Assembly: GCA_963711315.1 (NCBI GenBank)
Contig: CAVQDQ010000002.1
Span: forward strand, 682,001 to 746,000
Source of the DNA: PALSA-612 sp963711315
GTDB lineage: Bacteria; Actinomycetota; Thermoleophilia; Gaiellales; Gaiellaceae
Length of the DNA stretch: 64,000 nt
Reading direction: 5' to 3'
The first letter of the stretch is position 1. Each line of letters opens with the position of its first letter. The position numbers were made by a program, and so were the translations under genes. Shown here in pieces: positions 46,520-57,067 of this stretch. The notes beneath the pieces were generated by a model, which had not been told where the DNA came from, ran no database searches, and worked only from the letters and a program-made list of their open reading frames with translations.

Positions 46520-46551
46520 TGCGCGGCGACAGTACTCGTTACGATCGCCGC

Positions 46552-46914
46552 GTGTCCAGGCGCGTTCGGCTGGTCGTCATCCCGCTCTGTCTCTTCATCG
46601 GCGTCTCGGCGATCGTCTTCGTACTGTCGAAGCTCGCGCTCGCGGAGCCGAGCGCTCCAAAGGCGACAGGCGAGGTCGTGCTCGGAGATCAGTACCGCGG
46701 CCAGGTCGTCTACACGCAGACGTGCGCGGGATGCCACGGCGCGACGGGTGAAGGCGGCATAGGCCCAAAGCTCCAGGGCAACCCGATCTCGCTGGCCGCC
46801 GCGAAGATCCAGATCGACGGCGGCGGCGGCACGATGCCGGCGCAGCTCGTCACCGGACGCCAGGAGGAGGACGTCCTTGCGTACCTGGCGACGATCCTCG
46901 CGCCGCAGCGATAG
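46552..46914 (+). CDS. Membrane-anchored mono-heme cytochrome c
   Basis: This 120-residue protein has an N-terminal anchor (VIPLCLFIGVSAIVFVLSKL) and one heme-c motif, QTCAGCHGATGEGGIGPKLQ. The Met ligand is likely in GGGGTMPAQLVTGRQEEDVL, the usual MPA position of class I cytochromes. The GTG 46552 start leaves a normal anchor; the frame opens at 46519, where it would collide with the divergent gene. It could serve the DUF6529 protein or a terminal oxidase. Confidence 0.88.
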   Translation: MSRRVRLVVIPLCLFIGVSAIVFVLSKLALAEPSAPKATGEVVLGDQYRGQVVYTQTCAGCHGATGEGGIGPKLQGNPISLAAAKIQIDGGGGTMPAQLVTGRQEEDVLAYLATILAPQR

Positions 46915-46919
46915 CCGGA

Positions 46920-46935
46920 GCGGGCGTCCGCCCGC
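46920..46935. terminator. Short GC-rich hairpin between convergent genes
   Basis: GCGGGC and GCCCGC pair across a GTCC loop in the 39-base gap between the ends of the cytochrome c and pnp genes. It could end transcripts from both sides. There is no U tract and the stem is only six pairs, so support is modest. Confidence 0.4.
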
Positions 46936-46953
46936 CCCGGCCCTCAAAGTGCC

Positions 46954-49419
46954 TTAGCGGCGGTCTCGTCCGCCGCGCCCGCCGCGGCGATCGCGGTCCG
47001 AGCGCTCCTCGCGCGGACGCTCGGGCGCGTTCTTCGCCCGCTCGATGAGCTCCTCGGGCTGGACGAGCGTGCCGTTCTCGTGCTTCGCGATGAGCTTGAG
47101 GCCGATCCGGCCACGCTCCTTGTCGACCTCCTGCACGATCACGTCGAGCACGTCGCCGCGGTTGATCACGTCCTCGATGTGGCCGACCCTGCCCGGGCCG
47201 ACGTTGGAGACGTGGAGCAGGCCGTCCGTGCCCTTCTTCAGCTCTACGAAGGCACCGAACTGCGTCGTCTTCACGACCTTGCGCTCGATGAAGGTGTCCC
47301 CCACCTCGGGGTCCTTGGTGAGGTTCGTGATCGCCTCCATCGCCGCCTTCGCATTCGTGCCCTCGGTGGCGTAGACGAGAATCGTGCCGTCCTCCTCGAT
47401 GTCGATCTGAACGTCGAAGTCGGACTCGAGCGAGCGGATCGTCTCGCCGCCCTTGCCGATCACCATGCCGATGTACTCGGGGTTGATCTTCAGCGTCGAG
47501 ATGCGCGGAGCGTGCTCGGCGAGCTCTGGACGCGAATCGGGCATGACCTCCGCCATCGTGTCGAGGATCGAATCGCGTGCCCGCTTCGCCTGCTCGAGGG
47601 CGGAGCGCATGATCTCCTGCGTGACGCCCGAGATCTTGCAGTCCATCTGCAGGGCGGTGATTCCCTCGCGGGTGCCGGCGACCTTGAAGTCCATGTCACC
47701 GAGGTGGTCCTCGGCGCCCTGGATGTCCGTGAGGATCGTGTACTCGTCACCCTCCTTGATGAGGCCGATGGAGATCCCGCTGACCGGCGCCTTGATGGGC
47801 ACACCGGCATCCTGGAGCGACAGCGTCGACCCGCAGACCGAGCCCATCGACGACGAGCCGTTCGACTCGAGCGTCTCCGAGACGATGCGGATCGTGTACG
47901 GGAAGTCCTCGGTGCCCGGCAGCACCGGCTCGAGAGCCCGCTGCGCGAGCGCCCCGTGGCCGATGTCGCGGCGCTTGGGCCCGCGCATGAAGCCCGTCTC
48001 CCCGACCGAGTAGGGCGGGAAGTTGTAGTGGTGCATGTATCTGCGCTCCTCCTCCAGCGACAGGTCGTCGATCCGCTGACCTTCCTTGGCGGTGCCGAGC
48101 GTGAGCAGCGACATGATCTGCGTCTGCCCGCGGGTGAAGAGCGCGGAGCCGTGCGTGCGCGGCGACACGCCGACCTCACAGGAGACGTTGCGGATCTCCT
48201 CGTTCGAACGGCCGTCGGGGCGTCGCCCGTCGACGGCGATCTTGTGGCGGACGAGCTCCTTGTAGAGCGCCTCCGCCGCCTTCTTCACATACTGCTTGGT
48301 GAGCGAGTCCTTCACCGTCGGCGGTTCTCCCTCGGCAGGCACCGGCGCGACGGGGAACGGCAGTTCGACGCCGTCGACGATGCGATCGAAGAGCAGGTGG
48401 CGCTTCGCCGACTTCAGCTCCTTCGAGTCCTGCTCCGCGTCTGTGAGCGCCGCCAGGTCGGTCGTGAACTGCTCCCGGACCGGGCCGGTCACCGCGGCGA
48501 GGCGAGCCTCGTCGAGCAGCTGCGCGAGACTGGCGCGGACCTGCGTGCGCCTGGTGATGTCCTCCTCGGTGGAGGTCATCGTCAGCTCCGGACAGAGCTC
48601 GGCCTCGAGCTGCTCGACGACCGCGCTTGCCTCCTTGAGCCCGTGGGCGGCGATGTCGGCTGCGACCCGTGCGCCGTGCTCCGCGCGCAACTCGTCGGTG
48701 AGCGACGGGTCGAGCCACTTCGGCTTGCCGACCTTGGCCTGGAGCTCCTCCTGCGTCTCGCAGATCCGTCGGATCTCCGAGTGGGCGAGCTCGAATGCCT
48801 CGATCATCTTCTCCTCCGGCAACTCGCCGGCGCCGGCCTCGATCATCGTCAGGGCGTCCTTGGTGCCGACGACGACGAGATCGAGGGTCGACTCCTGCGC
48901 CACGGGCAGGGTCGGGTTGACGACGAACTCGCCGTCCACCAGGCCGATGCGTACGGCGCCAACCGGGCCCATGAAGGGCAGCGGCGAGATCATCAGCGCC
49001 GCCGACGCGCCGTTGATGGCGAGGATGTCGTGCGCCGTGACGAGGTCGGCGGAGAGGATGGTGCAGATCACCTGCACCTCGTTCTTGAAGCCCTTCGGCC
49101 AGAGTGGCCGGATCGGGCGGTCAGTCATACGCGCCGTGAGGATGGCGCGCTCAGTGGGACGTCCCTCGCGCTTGAAGAAGCCGCCGGGGATCTTCCCGGC
49201 CGCGTACATGCGCTCTTCGACGTCGACGGTGAGCGGGAAGAAGTCCGCTCCCTCGCGTGCTTCTGGTCGGCCCTGGGCCGTTGCCAGCACCATCGTCTCG
49301 CCGGAGCGGACGACGACCGCGCCGTCGGCCTGCTTCGCGAGCTTGCCGGTCTCGAAGACGATCTCCTGATCGCCGACGTTCACCGAGACCGACTCGGTGC
49401 CCTCGGTGGTCATAGTCAT
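46954..49419 (-). CDS. pnp: Polyribonucleotide nucleotidyltransferase (PNPase)
   Basis: PNPase is a 3'-5' phosphorolytic RNase of the degradosome. The 821-residue protein has two RNase PH domains (GGFFKREGRPTERAILTARM; VGVSPRTHGSALFTRGQTQI with SNGSSSMGSVCGSTLSL). A KH domain (GMVIGKGGETIRSLESDFDV) and an S1 domain (TTQFGAFVELKKGTDGLLHV) follow, then a basic RGG-like tail. The helical linker between the PH domains is about 70 residues longer than in E. coli. ATG 49419 is set by GGAGG five bases upstream. That SD is within a hairpin, suggesting translational control. Confidence 0.97.
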   Translation of the reverse strand: MTMTTEGTESVSVNVGDQEIVFETGKLAKQADGAVVVRSGETMVLATAQGRPEAREGADFFPLTVDVEERMYAAGKIPGGFFKREGRPTERAILTARMTDRPIRPLWPKGFKNEVQVICTILSADLVTAHDILAINGASAALMISPLPFMGPVGAVRIGLVDGEFVVNPTLPVAQESTLDLVVVGTKDALTMIEAGAGELPEEKMIEAFELAHSEIRRICETQEELQAKVGKPKWLDPSLTDELRAEHGARVAADIAAHGLKEASAVVEQLEAELCPELTMTSTEEDITRRTQVRASLAQLLDEARLAAVTGPVREQFTTDLAALTDAEQDSKELKSAKRHLLFDRIVDGVELPFPVAPVPAEGEPPTVKDSLTKQYVKKAAEALYKELVRHKIAVDGRRPDGRSNEEIRNVSCEVGVSPRTHGSALFTRGQTQIMSLLTLGTAKEGQRIDDLSLEEERRYMHHYNFPPYSVGETGFMRGPKRRDIGHGALAQRALEPVLPGTEDFPYTIRIVSETLESNGSSSMGSVCGSTLSLQDAGVPIKAPVSGISIGLIKEGDEYTILTDIQGAEDHLGDMDFKVAGTREGITALQMDCKISGVTQEIMRSALEQAKRARDSILDTMAEVMPDSRPELAEHAPRISTLKINPEYIGMVIGKGGETIRSLESDFDVQIDIEEDGTILVYATEGTNAKAAMEAITNLTKDPEVGDTFIERKVVKTTQFGAFVELKKGTDGLLHVSNVGPGRVGHIEDVINRGDVLDVIVQEVDKERGRIGLKLIAKHENGTLVQPEELIERAKNAPERPREERSDRDRRGGRGGRDRR

Positions 49420-49424
49420 GTGTT

Positions 49425-49441
49425 CCTCCACTTTCGTGGAG
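49425..49441 (-). promoter_or_regulatory. Hairpin with GAAA tetraloop sequestering the pnp Shine-Dalgarno
   Basis: On the minus strand CTCCAC-GAAA-GTGGAG forms a six-pair stem capped by a GNRA tetraloop (49441-49426). The 3' arm contains four of the five bases of GGAGG (49429-49425), the pnp ribosome-binding site. Translation of pnp would need this stem to open. PNPase expression is autoregulated through its leader in enterobacteria, so a comparable control is plausible here. Confidence 0.65.
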
Positions 49442-49442
49442 A

Positions 49443-49495
49443 GTGGAGGTTTGAGGGAGCCTCGCCGGTCACTCGGGGCTCGCTCAAACTTCCAC
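49443..49495 (-). terminator. Long hairpin in the rpsO-pnp intergenic region
   Basis: GTGGAGGTTTGAG (49443-49455) pairs with CTCAAACTTCCAC (49483-49495), 13 positions with one G-U type pair. Further pairing between GAGCC and GGCTC lies inside. The position matches the rpsO-pnp hairpin of E. coli, which is an RNase III processing site and partial terminator. One base separates it from the SD-sequestering hairpin. Confidence 0.75.
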
Positions 49496-49519
49496 CCTCC
49501 GGTTCGTTGCCCGGTTTCT

Positions 49520-49789
49520 CTATCTCCTCAGGCCGAGCTCCTGGATGAGGGCGCGGTAGCCCTCGAGGTTCGTTCGTTGGAGGTAGTCGAGCAACCGGCG
49601 GCGGCGGCCGACGAGCTTGAGCAGCCCGCGGCGCGAGTGATGATCCTTCTTGTGCGTCCGCAGGTGCTCGGTGAGCTCGGTGATGCGCGTCGTGAGCAGC
49701 GCGATCTGCACCTCGGTCGAGCCCGTGTCCTTGTCGTGCCGGCCGTGCTTGCCGACGATCTCCAGCTTGGCTTCGTTCGTCAGGGTCAT
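49520..49789 (-). CDS. rpsO: 30S ribosomal protein S15
   Basis: This 89-residue protein is of normal length. Family features are RHDKDTGSTEVQIALLTTRI, HLRTHKKDHHSRRGLLKLVG and RRRLLDYLQRTNLEGYRALI. S15 binds the central domain of 16S rRNA. GGAGGTGAG precedes the ATG. The 105-base gap to ribF should hold its promoter, though I could not identify one with confidence. Confidence 0.98.
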   Translation of the reverse strand: MTLTNEAKLEIVGKHGRHDKDTGSTEVQIALLTTRITELTEHLRTHKKDHHSRRGLLKLVGRRRRLLDYLQRTNLEGYRALIQELGLRR

Positions 49790-49894
49790 CTCACCTCCGT
49801 CTCAGAGACGTCTCCGCAATCCCAGCACCGCCTGCGCGACCCTGTACGCGTGGCGCCAGAATTCGGTCTCGCACTAGGGTACCAGCGAACCTGC

Positions 49895-50761
49895 CTAAAC
49901 AGGCCGATTGGCGGCTCGCGTCTCTTCGACGTCGCGGGCGATCTGCTCGATGAGCTCGGCTTCACTCTCGAACGCCCGCTCGTCTCGAAGCCTTTGCCAC
50001 AGCTCGACTACCAGCCGCTGTCCGTAAAGGTCGCCTTCGAAGTCGAGGAGATGCGCCTCGATGCGGCGCTCCAGGCCACCGTAGTGGGGATTCGTGCCGA
50101 TGGAGATCGCCGCCCGGCCCTCCAGCGCGGCGCCGGCGTAGATGCCGAACGCCGGCACGAGCAGATGCGGCTCGACGCTGAGGTTGGCGGTCGGGAAGCC
50201 GAGGGTGCCGCCGCGCTCGTCTCCGACGACGACGATCCCGTCCACCTCGGGTGGGCGGCCGAGGATCTGCGCCGCGCCCGCGATGTCTCCCTCGTGCAAC
50301 AAGTCGCGAATGCTCGTTGACGAGGCGCCCTCGATCGGCGGCACGCGGATTACGGAGAACCCATGCTCCTCGAAGAACGCGAGGTCACCGCGCCGACGGT
50401 GGCCGAACCGGAAGTCGTTCCCGGCGGCAACGACCTCCACGCCGATCCGCCGGAGCACACCCTGGGCGAACTCCTCCGGCTCCTGCTGTTGCAGCTCGTG
50501 CGTGAACTCGAGGACGAGCGCCTCCTCGACCCCTGCCTCTGCGAACAGCTCGAGGCGGCGCTCGAGCGTGGAGAGCAGCTCTACGCCGTAGCCGAGCACC
50601 AGGCGTGGATGAGGATCGAACGTGATCGCGGTGGGGACGAGCCCGGTGTCCACGACCGCCTCGAGCACGCGTTGGTGGCCGCGATGGACGCCGTCGAAGA
50701 CGCCGATCGCCACGGCGCGCTGACGTAGATCGAGCTCCACTGGATCCCGCACGACCTTCAC
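49895..50761 (-). CDS. ribF: Bifunctional riboflavin kinase / FAD synthetase
   Basis: RibF makes FMN and then FAD. The adenylyltransferase domain has AIGVFDGVHRGHQRVLEAVV, AITFDPHPRLVLG and AAGNDFRFGHRRRGD. The riboflavin kinase domain has GGTLGFPTANLSVEPHLLVP, YAGAALEG, ISIGTNPHYGG and EAHLLDFEGDLYGQRLVVEL. The 288-residue length is typical. It overlaps truB by four bases. Confidence 0.97.
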   Translation of the reverse strand: MKVVRDPVELDLRQRAVAIGVFDGVHRGHQRVLEAVVDTGLVPTAITFDPHPRLVLGYGVELLSTLERRLELFAEAGVEEALVLEFTHELQQQEPEEFAQGVLRRIGVEVVAAGNDFRFGHRRRGDLAFFEEHGFSVIRVPPIEGASSTSIRDLLHEGDIAGAAQILGRPPEVDGIVVVGDERGGTLGFPTANLSVEPHLLVPAFGIYAGAALEGRAAISIGTNPHYGGLERRIEAHLLDFEGDLYGQRLVVELWQRLRDERAFESEAELIEQIARDVEETRAANRPV

Positions 50762-51534
50762 GGCAGCACCGTCCCGTCAACTGCGACGAGCTCGCCTTCG
50801 CACATTGCGCGAACCGGCTGCTCGAGCCGTCGGCGGCCCGTCCGTATCGCGTCGGCCTCGTCGGCGGACAGGTCGATTGCCGGCAGAAACGGCAACGCCT
50901 CGGCCGGGCTCAGGATCCGCTCTTCATCGGTGTCGTCCACGGAGAACGGGCCGACGTCCGTCCGGCGGAGCGAGCGGCAATGACCCCCGAGCGCATCGGC
51001 GATCGCGCGCACGTACGTGCCCGAGGAGACGAGGAGCTCGAGCGTCGCCACACCGTCCTCGTAGCCATGCAGCTCGAGCTCGTGGATCGTCGACGTGCGA
51101 TAGGGCATGTCGACGTCCTCGCCCGCGCGAAAGCGCTTGTACGCGCGCTCGCCCGCGACCTTCACAGCGGACGCGGCGGGCACGCGTAGCGTCACGTCAC
51201 CGCTGAACGGCTCCAGCCGCTGATGGAGCTCCTCGAGCGTCGGGGCCTCGTGCTCGTCCTCCGGGTCGCCTTCGACGTCACCCGTGGCGGTTGTGGAGCT
51301 GAGATCGACATCCGTCACGTAGCGCTTGTCCAGCCCGACGAGGTACTGCGCGAGCCGCGTCGCCGAGCCGAGCAGCACGAGCAGGAGCCCGGACGCGAAG
51401 GGGTCGAGCGTTCCCGCATGGCCCGCCCGCGCTCCGGTGCTGTCGCGGAGCCGCTTGACGATCGCGAACGACGACGGTCCCGGCGGCTTGTCCACCAGCA
51501 CGAGGCCCGTCGGCCTAAGCGCGCGCGGAGGCAC
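50758..51534 (-). CDS. truB: tRNA pseudouridine(55) synthase
   Basis: TruB makes pseudouridine 55 in the T loop. Motif I is LVLVDKPPGPSSFAIVKRLR. The catalytic aspartate lies in GHAGTLDPFASGLLLV. YKRFRAGEDVDMPYR and SSGTYVRAIADALG are also typical. GTG 51534 is chosen as the start just before the conserved core; it overlaps the nrnA 3' end by 20 bases. A longer upstream reading is not conserved. Confidence 0.95.
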   Translation of the reverse strand: MPPRALRPTGLVLVDKPPGPSSFAIVKRLRDSTGARAGHAGTLDPFASGLLLVLLGSATRLAQYLVGLDKRYVTDVDLSSTTATGDVEGDPEDEHEAPTLEELHQRLEPFSGDVTLRVPAASAVKVAGERAYKRFRAGEDVDMPYRTSTIHELELHGYEDGVATLELLVSSGTYVRAIADALGGHCRSLRRTDVGPFSVDDTDEERILSPAEALPFLPAIDLSADEADAIRTGRRRLEQPVRAMCEGELVAVDGTVLP

Positions 51535-52516
51535 GAGCGAACTCCTCCTGGATGAACGCCGCGATCTCCTCCACCGACTCGGCGCTCGAGAAGCCGGCGG
51601 CCTGACGATGTCCGCCACCCCCGCGTGCGCGGGCGATCGCCGACACGTCGAGCTCGTCGTGCGACGCGCGCAGGCTCACGCGACGCTTTGCGTCCCGCGG
51701 CTCCGGCGGCTCGCGGATCACCGCCGCCATGTCGGTGCCGTCCACGGCACGCAGGTAGTCGATGATGCCCTCGGCGTACTCCTCCCCCACGCCGAGGTCG
51801 ATGAAGTCCTCCCGCTCGAGATGCGAGATTACGAGCCGGCCGCCGTCGTAGATCTCCGCGCGCTCGAGAGCCCTCGCCAACAGCTTGAGCTTGGCGAACT
51901 CGACCGACTCGTAGATGCCCTGGAAGACACGATGCACGTCAACACCGGCCTCCACGAGCTCCGCAGCCAGCCTCAGGGCTTTCGGCGAGGTGTTCGTGTA
52001 CTGGAAGCGGCCTGTGTCGGTGACGAGCGCCACGTAGAGCGCCTCGGCGATCGCGGGCGTCAGCTCGACGTTCAACTCGCGGAGGATGTCGCGGACGATC
52101 TCACCGGTCGACGACGCGTCGGGAACGACGAGGTTGATCTTTGCGAACTCCGTGTTGTCGTGGTGATGGTCGATATCGAGCGAGAGTTGCACCTTGTCGA
52201 GCAGCGTCGCCGCCTCCCCCATCCGCTGGTCGTTGGCGCAGTCGAGCGCGACGAGCACCCGCTTCGCTCCGTCGTCTGGCAGTTGTCGGCCCAGGCCGTC
52301 CAGCGGCAGGAACCCGTACTCCGTAGGCGCATCCGTCTCGCCGCCCAGGTACATGACCGAGTCCTTGCCAAGCGCATCCAGTGCGAGCTTCATGCCTAAG
52401 ATCGAGCCGAGCGCGTCGCCGTCCGGGTTCTCGTGCGTGACGAGGAGAAAGCGGTCGTTGTCGCGCAAGGCGGCGGCGACAGCGCCGATGTCACTCATCT
52501 GCTGGTGCGAGCTCAT
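51515..52516 (-). CDS. nrnA: Oligoribonuclease / pAp phosphatase NrnA (DHH family)
   Basis: NrnA degrades nano-RNAs and dephosphorylates pAp. The DHH motifs are visible: THENPDGDALGSILGMKLAL, VLVALDCAND, SLDIDHHHDNTEFAKINLV and ALVTDTGRFQYTNTSP. The DHHA1 signature ARGGGGHRQAAGFS is at the end. The length is up to 333 residues. ATG 52498 is an alternative start that would cut the overlap with rbfA to eight bases. Confidence 0.94.
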   Translation of the reverse strand: MSSHQQMSDIGAVAAALRDNDRFLLVTHENPDGDALGSILGMKLALDALGKDSVMYLGGETDAPTEYGFLPLDGLGRQLPDDGAKRVLVALDCANDQRMGEAATLLDKVQLSLDIDHHHDNTEFAKINLVVPDASSTGEIVRDILRELNVELTPAIAEALYVALVTDTGRFQYTNTSPKALRLAAELVEAGVDVHRVFQGIYESVEFAKLKLLARALERAEIYDGGRLVISHLEREDFIDLGVGEEYAEGIIDYLRAVDGTDMAAVIREPPEPRDAKRRVSLRASHDELDVSAIARARGGGGHRQAAGFSSAESVEEIAAFIQEEFARASARA

Positions 52517-52835
52517 CGATCAACTTTGACATCCGCACGCCCTCCTCGACGGTTGGGTCGTACTCGAACGTCAGAGTCGGCGTCCGCTTCAGCCGCACTT
52601 CGCGCCCGATCCGCGCCTGTAGCACGCCGTGCGCCGCTTGTAGTCCCTCGAGCGAGCGCTCTCGCTTGCGATCGGATCCGAGCACGCTGACGTACACCGT
52701 CGCCTGGCGGAGATCCGTAGCCGTTCGGACGCCGGTGATCGTGACGAAGCCGATGCGCGGGTCCTTGAGCTCGAGCACGGCCTCGGACAACACCTCGCGC
52801 AGTAATTCATTCACCTTGCGCATGCGGTCACTCAC
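52491..52835 (-). CDS. rbfA: Ribosome-binding factor A
   Basis: This cold-shock 30S maturation factor has 114 residues and the KH-like fold. Features are RMRKVNELLREVLSEAVLEL, LKDPRIGFVTITGVRTATDL and ATVYVSVLG. A short overlap with ylxP upstream and nrnA downstream keeps it in the infB operon. It is intact and of normal length. Confidence 0.96.
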   Translation of the reverse strand: MSDRMRKVNELLREVLSEAVLELKDPRIGFVTITGVRTATDLRQATVYVSVLGSDRKRERSLEGLQAAHGVLQARIGREVRLKRTPTLTFEYDPTVEEGVRMSKLIDELAPADE

Positions 52836-53127
52836 CGATGACCACGACCTCTCGCTCCGTCCGCACGAGCTCCCAATCCTGCCCCGCGAGATATCGCTCC
52901 GCGTCGTCCAGCAACTCCTGGAGCTCCCTGTGGCCGCGCGCCACGCACGCCACGGTCAGGCCTGCCCGCTGCCAGAGGTCGTGGTGATCCACCTCCGCCA
53001 CCGACGCGCCGAAACGGTTCTGAAGCTGCGCCTTCGCCGACTTGACGTGCTTCCGCTTCCCCTTGAGGGAGCCGGCTTCTGGAAAGTGGAGCTCGACCGC
53101 GAGGATTCCGACGTAGCCGGCGCCCAT
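52828..53127 (-). CDS. ylxP: YlxP-family protein (DUF503)
   Basis: This 99-residue protein starts GYVGILAVELHFPEAGSLKG, followed by KRKHVKSAKAQLQNRFGASV, the DUF503 signature. In Bacillus ylxP lies between infB and rbfA, exactly as here. Its biochemical role is poorly known; an RNA or ribosome link is inferred from the operon. Confidence 0.92.
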   Translation of the reverse strand: MGAGYVGILAVELHFPEAGSLKGKRKHVKSAKAQLQNRFGASVAEVDHHDLWQRAGLTVACVARGHRELQELLDDAERYLAGQDWELVRTEREVVVIGE

Positions 53128-53144
53128 GGGCGTGCGCCTACAGG

Positions 53145-55142
<1,998 letters not shown>

Positions 55143-55165
55143 TGGCTTGTCAGTCTAGAGCCGAA

Positions 55166-56605
55166 CTACGCGGCTGCCGGACCGTCCTCCTCAGCGGCGC
55201 CGCCGTCTTCGACGGTGAGCAAGACCTCCTGGCCTTCCTCGATCGCCGCTTCCTCCGACTCCTCTCCGGCGTCGGCCTCGTCGACGTCCTCGGCCTCTGC
55301 GGCAGGCTGCACGATCTGGTCGGAGATGTCCTCACCCGCCGCCTCGCGTGTAGCGAGCTCCTGGTGAGCTGCCACGCCGCAGAAGCGCGAGCCGGGCAGG
55401 GCGGTGTTCGGGCAGCGCTTGCCCGTGGAGAGAATGGCGGTGCAGCGGCCAACCGACTCTCCGTCGTCCTGGCCGGCGAATGCCGCGTCGGCCTCCTCCT
55501 GGGCGAACTCGGTGTCGGACTTGATGTCGACTTTCCAGCCCGACAGACGGGCGGCGAGACGGGCGTTCAGCCCCTCCTTGCCGATGGCGAGCGCCAGCTG
55601 GTCGTCGGGGACGATGACGGTGGCTTCCTTCGTGTCGTCGTCGATGTAGACCTCGCGCACGCGCGCCGGCGACAGCGCCTTGGCGACGAATCGCGCGGGC
55701 TCGGTGTTCCACGGGATGATGTCGATCTTCTCGCCGCGCAGCTCGGACACGACCATGCGCACACGCGAGCCGCGGGGGCCGACGCAGGCGCCGACCGGGT
55801 CTACTCCCTGGACGTGTGACTCGACCGCGATCTTCGAGCGGTAGCCCGGCTCGCGGGCAACCGCGCGGATCTCGACGAGACCGTCGGCGATCTCGGGCAC
55901 TTCCAGCTCGAAGAGCGTGCGGATCAGCTCCGGATCGCGGCGCGAGAGGATGACCTGCGGGCCTTTCGTCCCCGACCGCACCTCGGTGATGACTGCCTTG
56001 ATGCGGCTGCCCTGCTCGTAACGCTCGCCGTCCACCTGCTCCGAGCGCGGCAGCAGCGCCTCCACCTTGCCGAGGTCGATGAGCACGTTGTTGCGGTCGC
56101 CTGCCTGCTGGACGATGCCGGTGACGACCTCGCTCACGCGGTCGATGTACTCGTCGTACATCATCTCGCGCTCGGCCTCGCGGATCCGCTGGAGGATGAC
56201 CTGCTTCGCGGTCTGCGCCGCAATGCGGCCGAAGTCGTCCGGCGTGACGTCCTCGCGCTGGATGACGTTCTCGGGGACGTCCGTCAGGTCGATGTTGAGG
56301 TCGTCGTCGGTGACGAGCACGTGTGAGCGCTCGCCCGTCTCCTCCTCCTGCAGCTCGAGCGCCTGGATCGCGCGCTCGCGCGCCTCCTCCACGAGTCGCT
56401 CCTCGATGTCGCTCGGGAGGTCGATCGAGAAGACGCGGAAATCTCCCGTGTCGTGGTCGAGCTCCACCGTCGCGTGGCGCGTGGCGCCGGGCGTCTTCTT
56501 GTACGCGGCAAGCAGGGCGTCCTCGAGCGCCTCGATCAGCGTGCCGCTCTCTATGCCCTTCTCGCGCTCGATTGTCTGGATGCCTTCGATGATCTCTCTC
56601 GTCAT
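55166..56605 (-). CDS. nusA: Transcription factor NusA with a C-terminal zinc-finger-like extension
   Basis: NusA controls pausing, termination and antitermination. The N-terminal domain is followed by S1 (VLIDLGKVEALLPRSEQVDG), KH1 (GACVGPRGSRVRMVVSELRG) and KH2 (LALAIGKEGLNARLAARLSG). Beyond KH2 a cysteine motif appears: RCTAILSTGKRCPNTALPGS then RFCGVAAHQEL. This fits C-x9-C-x9-C-x4-H, like small zinc knuckles of the GxRC type. An acidic tail (VDEADAGEESEEAAIEEG) ends the 479-residue protein. No ylxR gene follows, unlike most Gram-positive operons; the finger might substitute, which is inference. Confidence 0.95.
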   Translation of the reverse strand: MTREIIEGIQTIEREKGIESGTLIEALEDALLAAYKKTPGATRHATVELDHDTGDFRVFSIDLPSDIEERLVEEARERAIQALELQEEETGERSHVLVTDDDLNIDLTDVPENVIQREDVTPDDFGRIAAQTAKQVILQRIREAEREMMYDEYIDRVSEVVTGIVQQAGDRNNVLIDLGKVEALLPRSEQVDGERYEQGSRIKAVITEVRSGTKGPQVILSRRDPELIRTLFELEVPEIADGLVEIRAVAREPGYRSKIAVESHVQGVDPVGACVGPRGSRVRMVVSELRGEKIDIIPWNTEPARFVAKALSPARVREVYIDDDTKEATVIVPDDQLALAIGKEGLNARLAARLSGWKVDIKSDTEFAQEEADAAFAGQDDGESVGRCTAILSTGKRCPNTALPGSRFCGVAAHQELATREAAGEDISDQIVQPAAEAEDVDEADAGEESEEAAIEEGQEVLLTVEDGGAAEEDGPAAA

Positions 56606-57051
56606 TTCGTCCTCACCTCGTCGATCAGATTGCCGCGTACAACGGCGTCGTAGGGGATGTCGATCGGATCCGGTCCGGCTGCGACCGTGAGCGTCTTCGG
56701 GCCGGCCGCGACGAGCTCGCCGCGGAACGACTTGCGGCCGTCGACCGGCTGAGAGGTGCGCACTGCCACCTTGCGGCCGACAGCACTTCGGAAGTGGCCG
56801 GGCGTGCGCAGCGGGCGCTCCACGCCCGGCGACGACACGTCGACGGTGTAGCGGTCGAGGTAGTCGCGGATGACATTCGTCACGCGCTCGCAGAGCCCGT
56901 GGTCGACGCCCTCTGCATGGTCGATGTAGACGCAGAAGCGGGACGGTGACTGGAGCTCGACGGCGAGCACCTCGACGCCGGGCAACGCAGCCTCGACCCG
57001 GCGGGAGATGTCCCGCTGGAGCTGTCTCTCGGTGTCGTACGTCGTCGCCAT
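56602..57051 (-). CDS. rimP: Ribosome maturation factor RimP
   Basis: RimP assists 30S assembly and usually heads the nusA-infB operon. Features are VLAVELQSPSRFCVYIDHAE, CERVTNVIRDYLD and YTVDVSSPGVERPLRTPGHF, the family signature. ATG 57051 is chosen because it gives the 149-residue conserved length and lies just after a terminator-like hairpin. Upstream in-frame starts would place that hairpin inside the coding region. Confidence 0.95.
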   Translation of the reverse strand: MATTYDTERQLQRDISRRVEAALPGVEVLAVELQSPSRFCVYIDHAEGVDHGLCERVTNVIRDYLDRYTVDVSSPGVERPLRTPGHFRSAVGRKVAVRTSQPVDGRKSFRGELVAAGPKTLTVAAGPDPIDIPYDAVVRGNLIDEVRTK

Positions 57052-57067
57052 ATCTTGGCCCTTCATG

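Noticed and set aside
47080..49548. An 822-codon ORF antisense to pnp
   Set aside because: It mirrors the whole PNPase gene and has shadow-frame composition.
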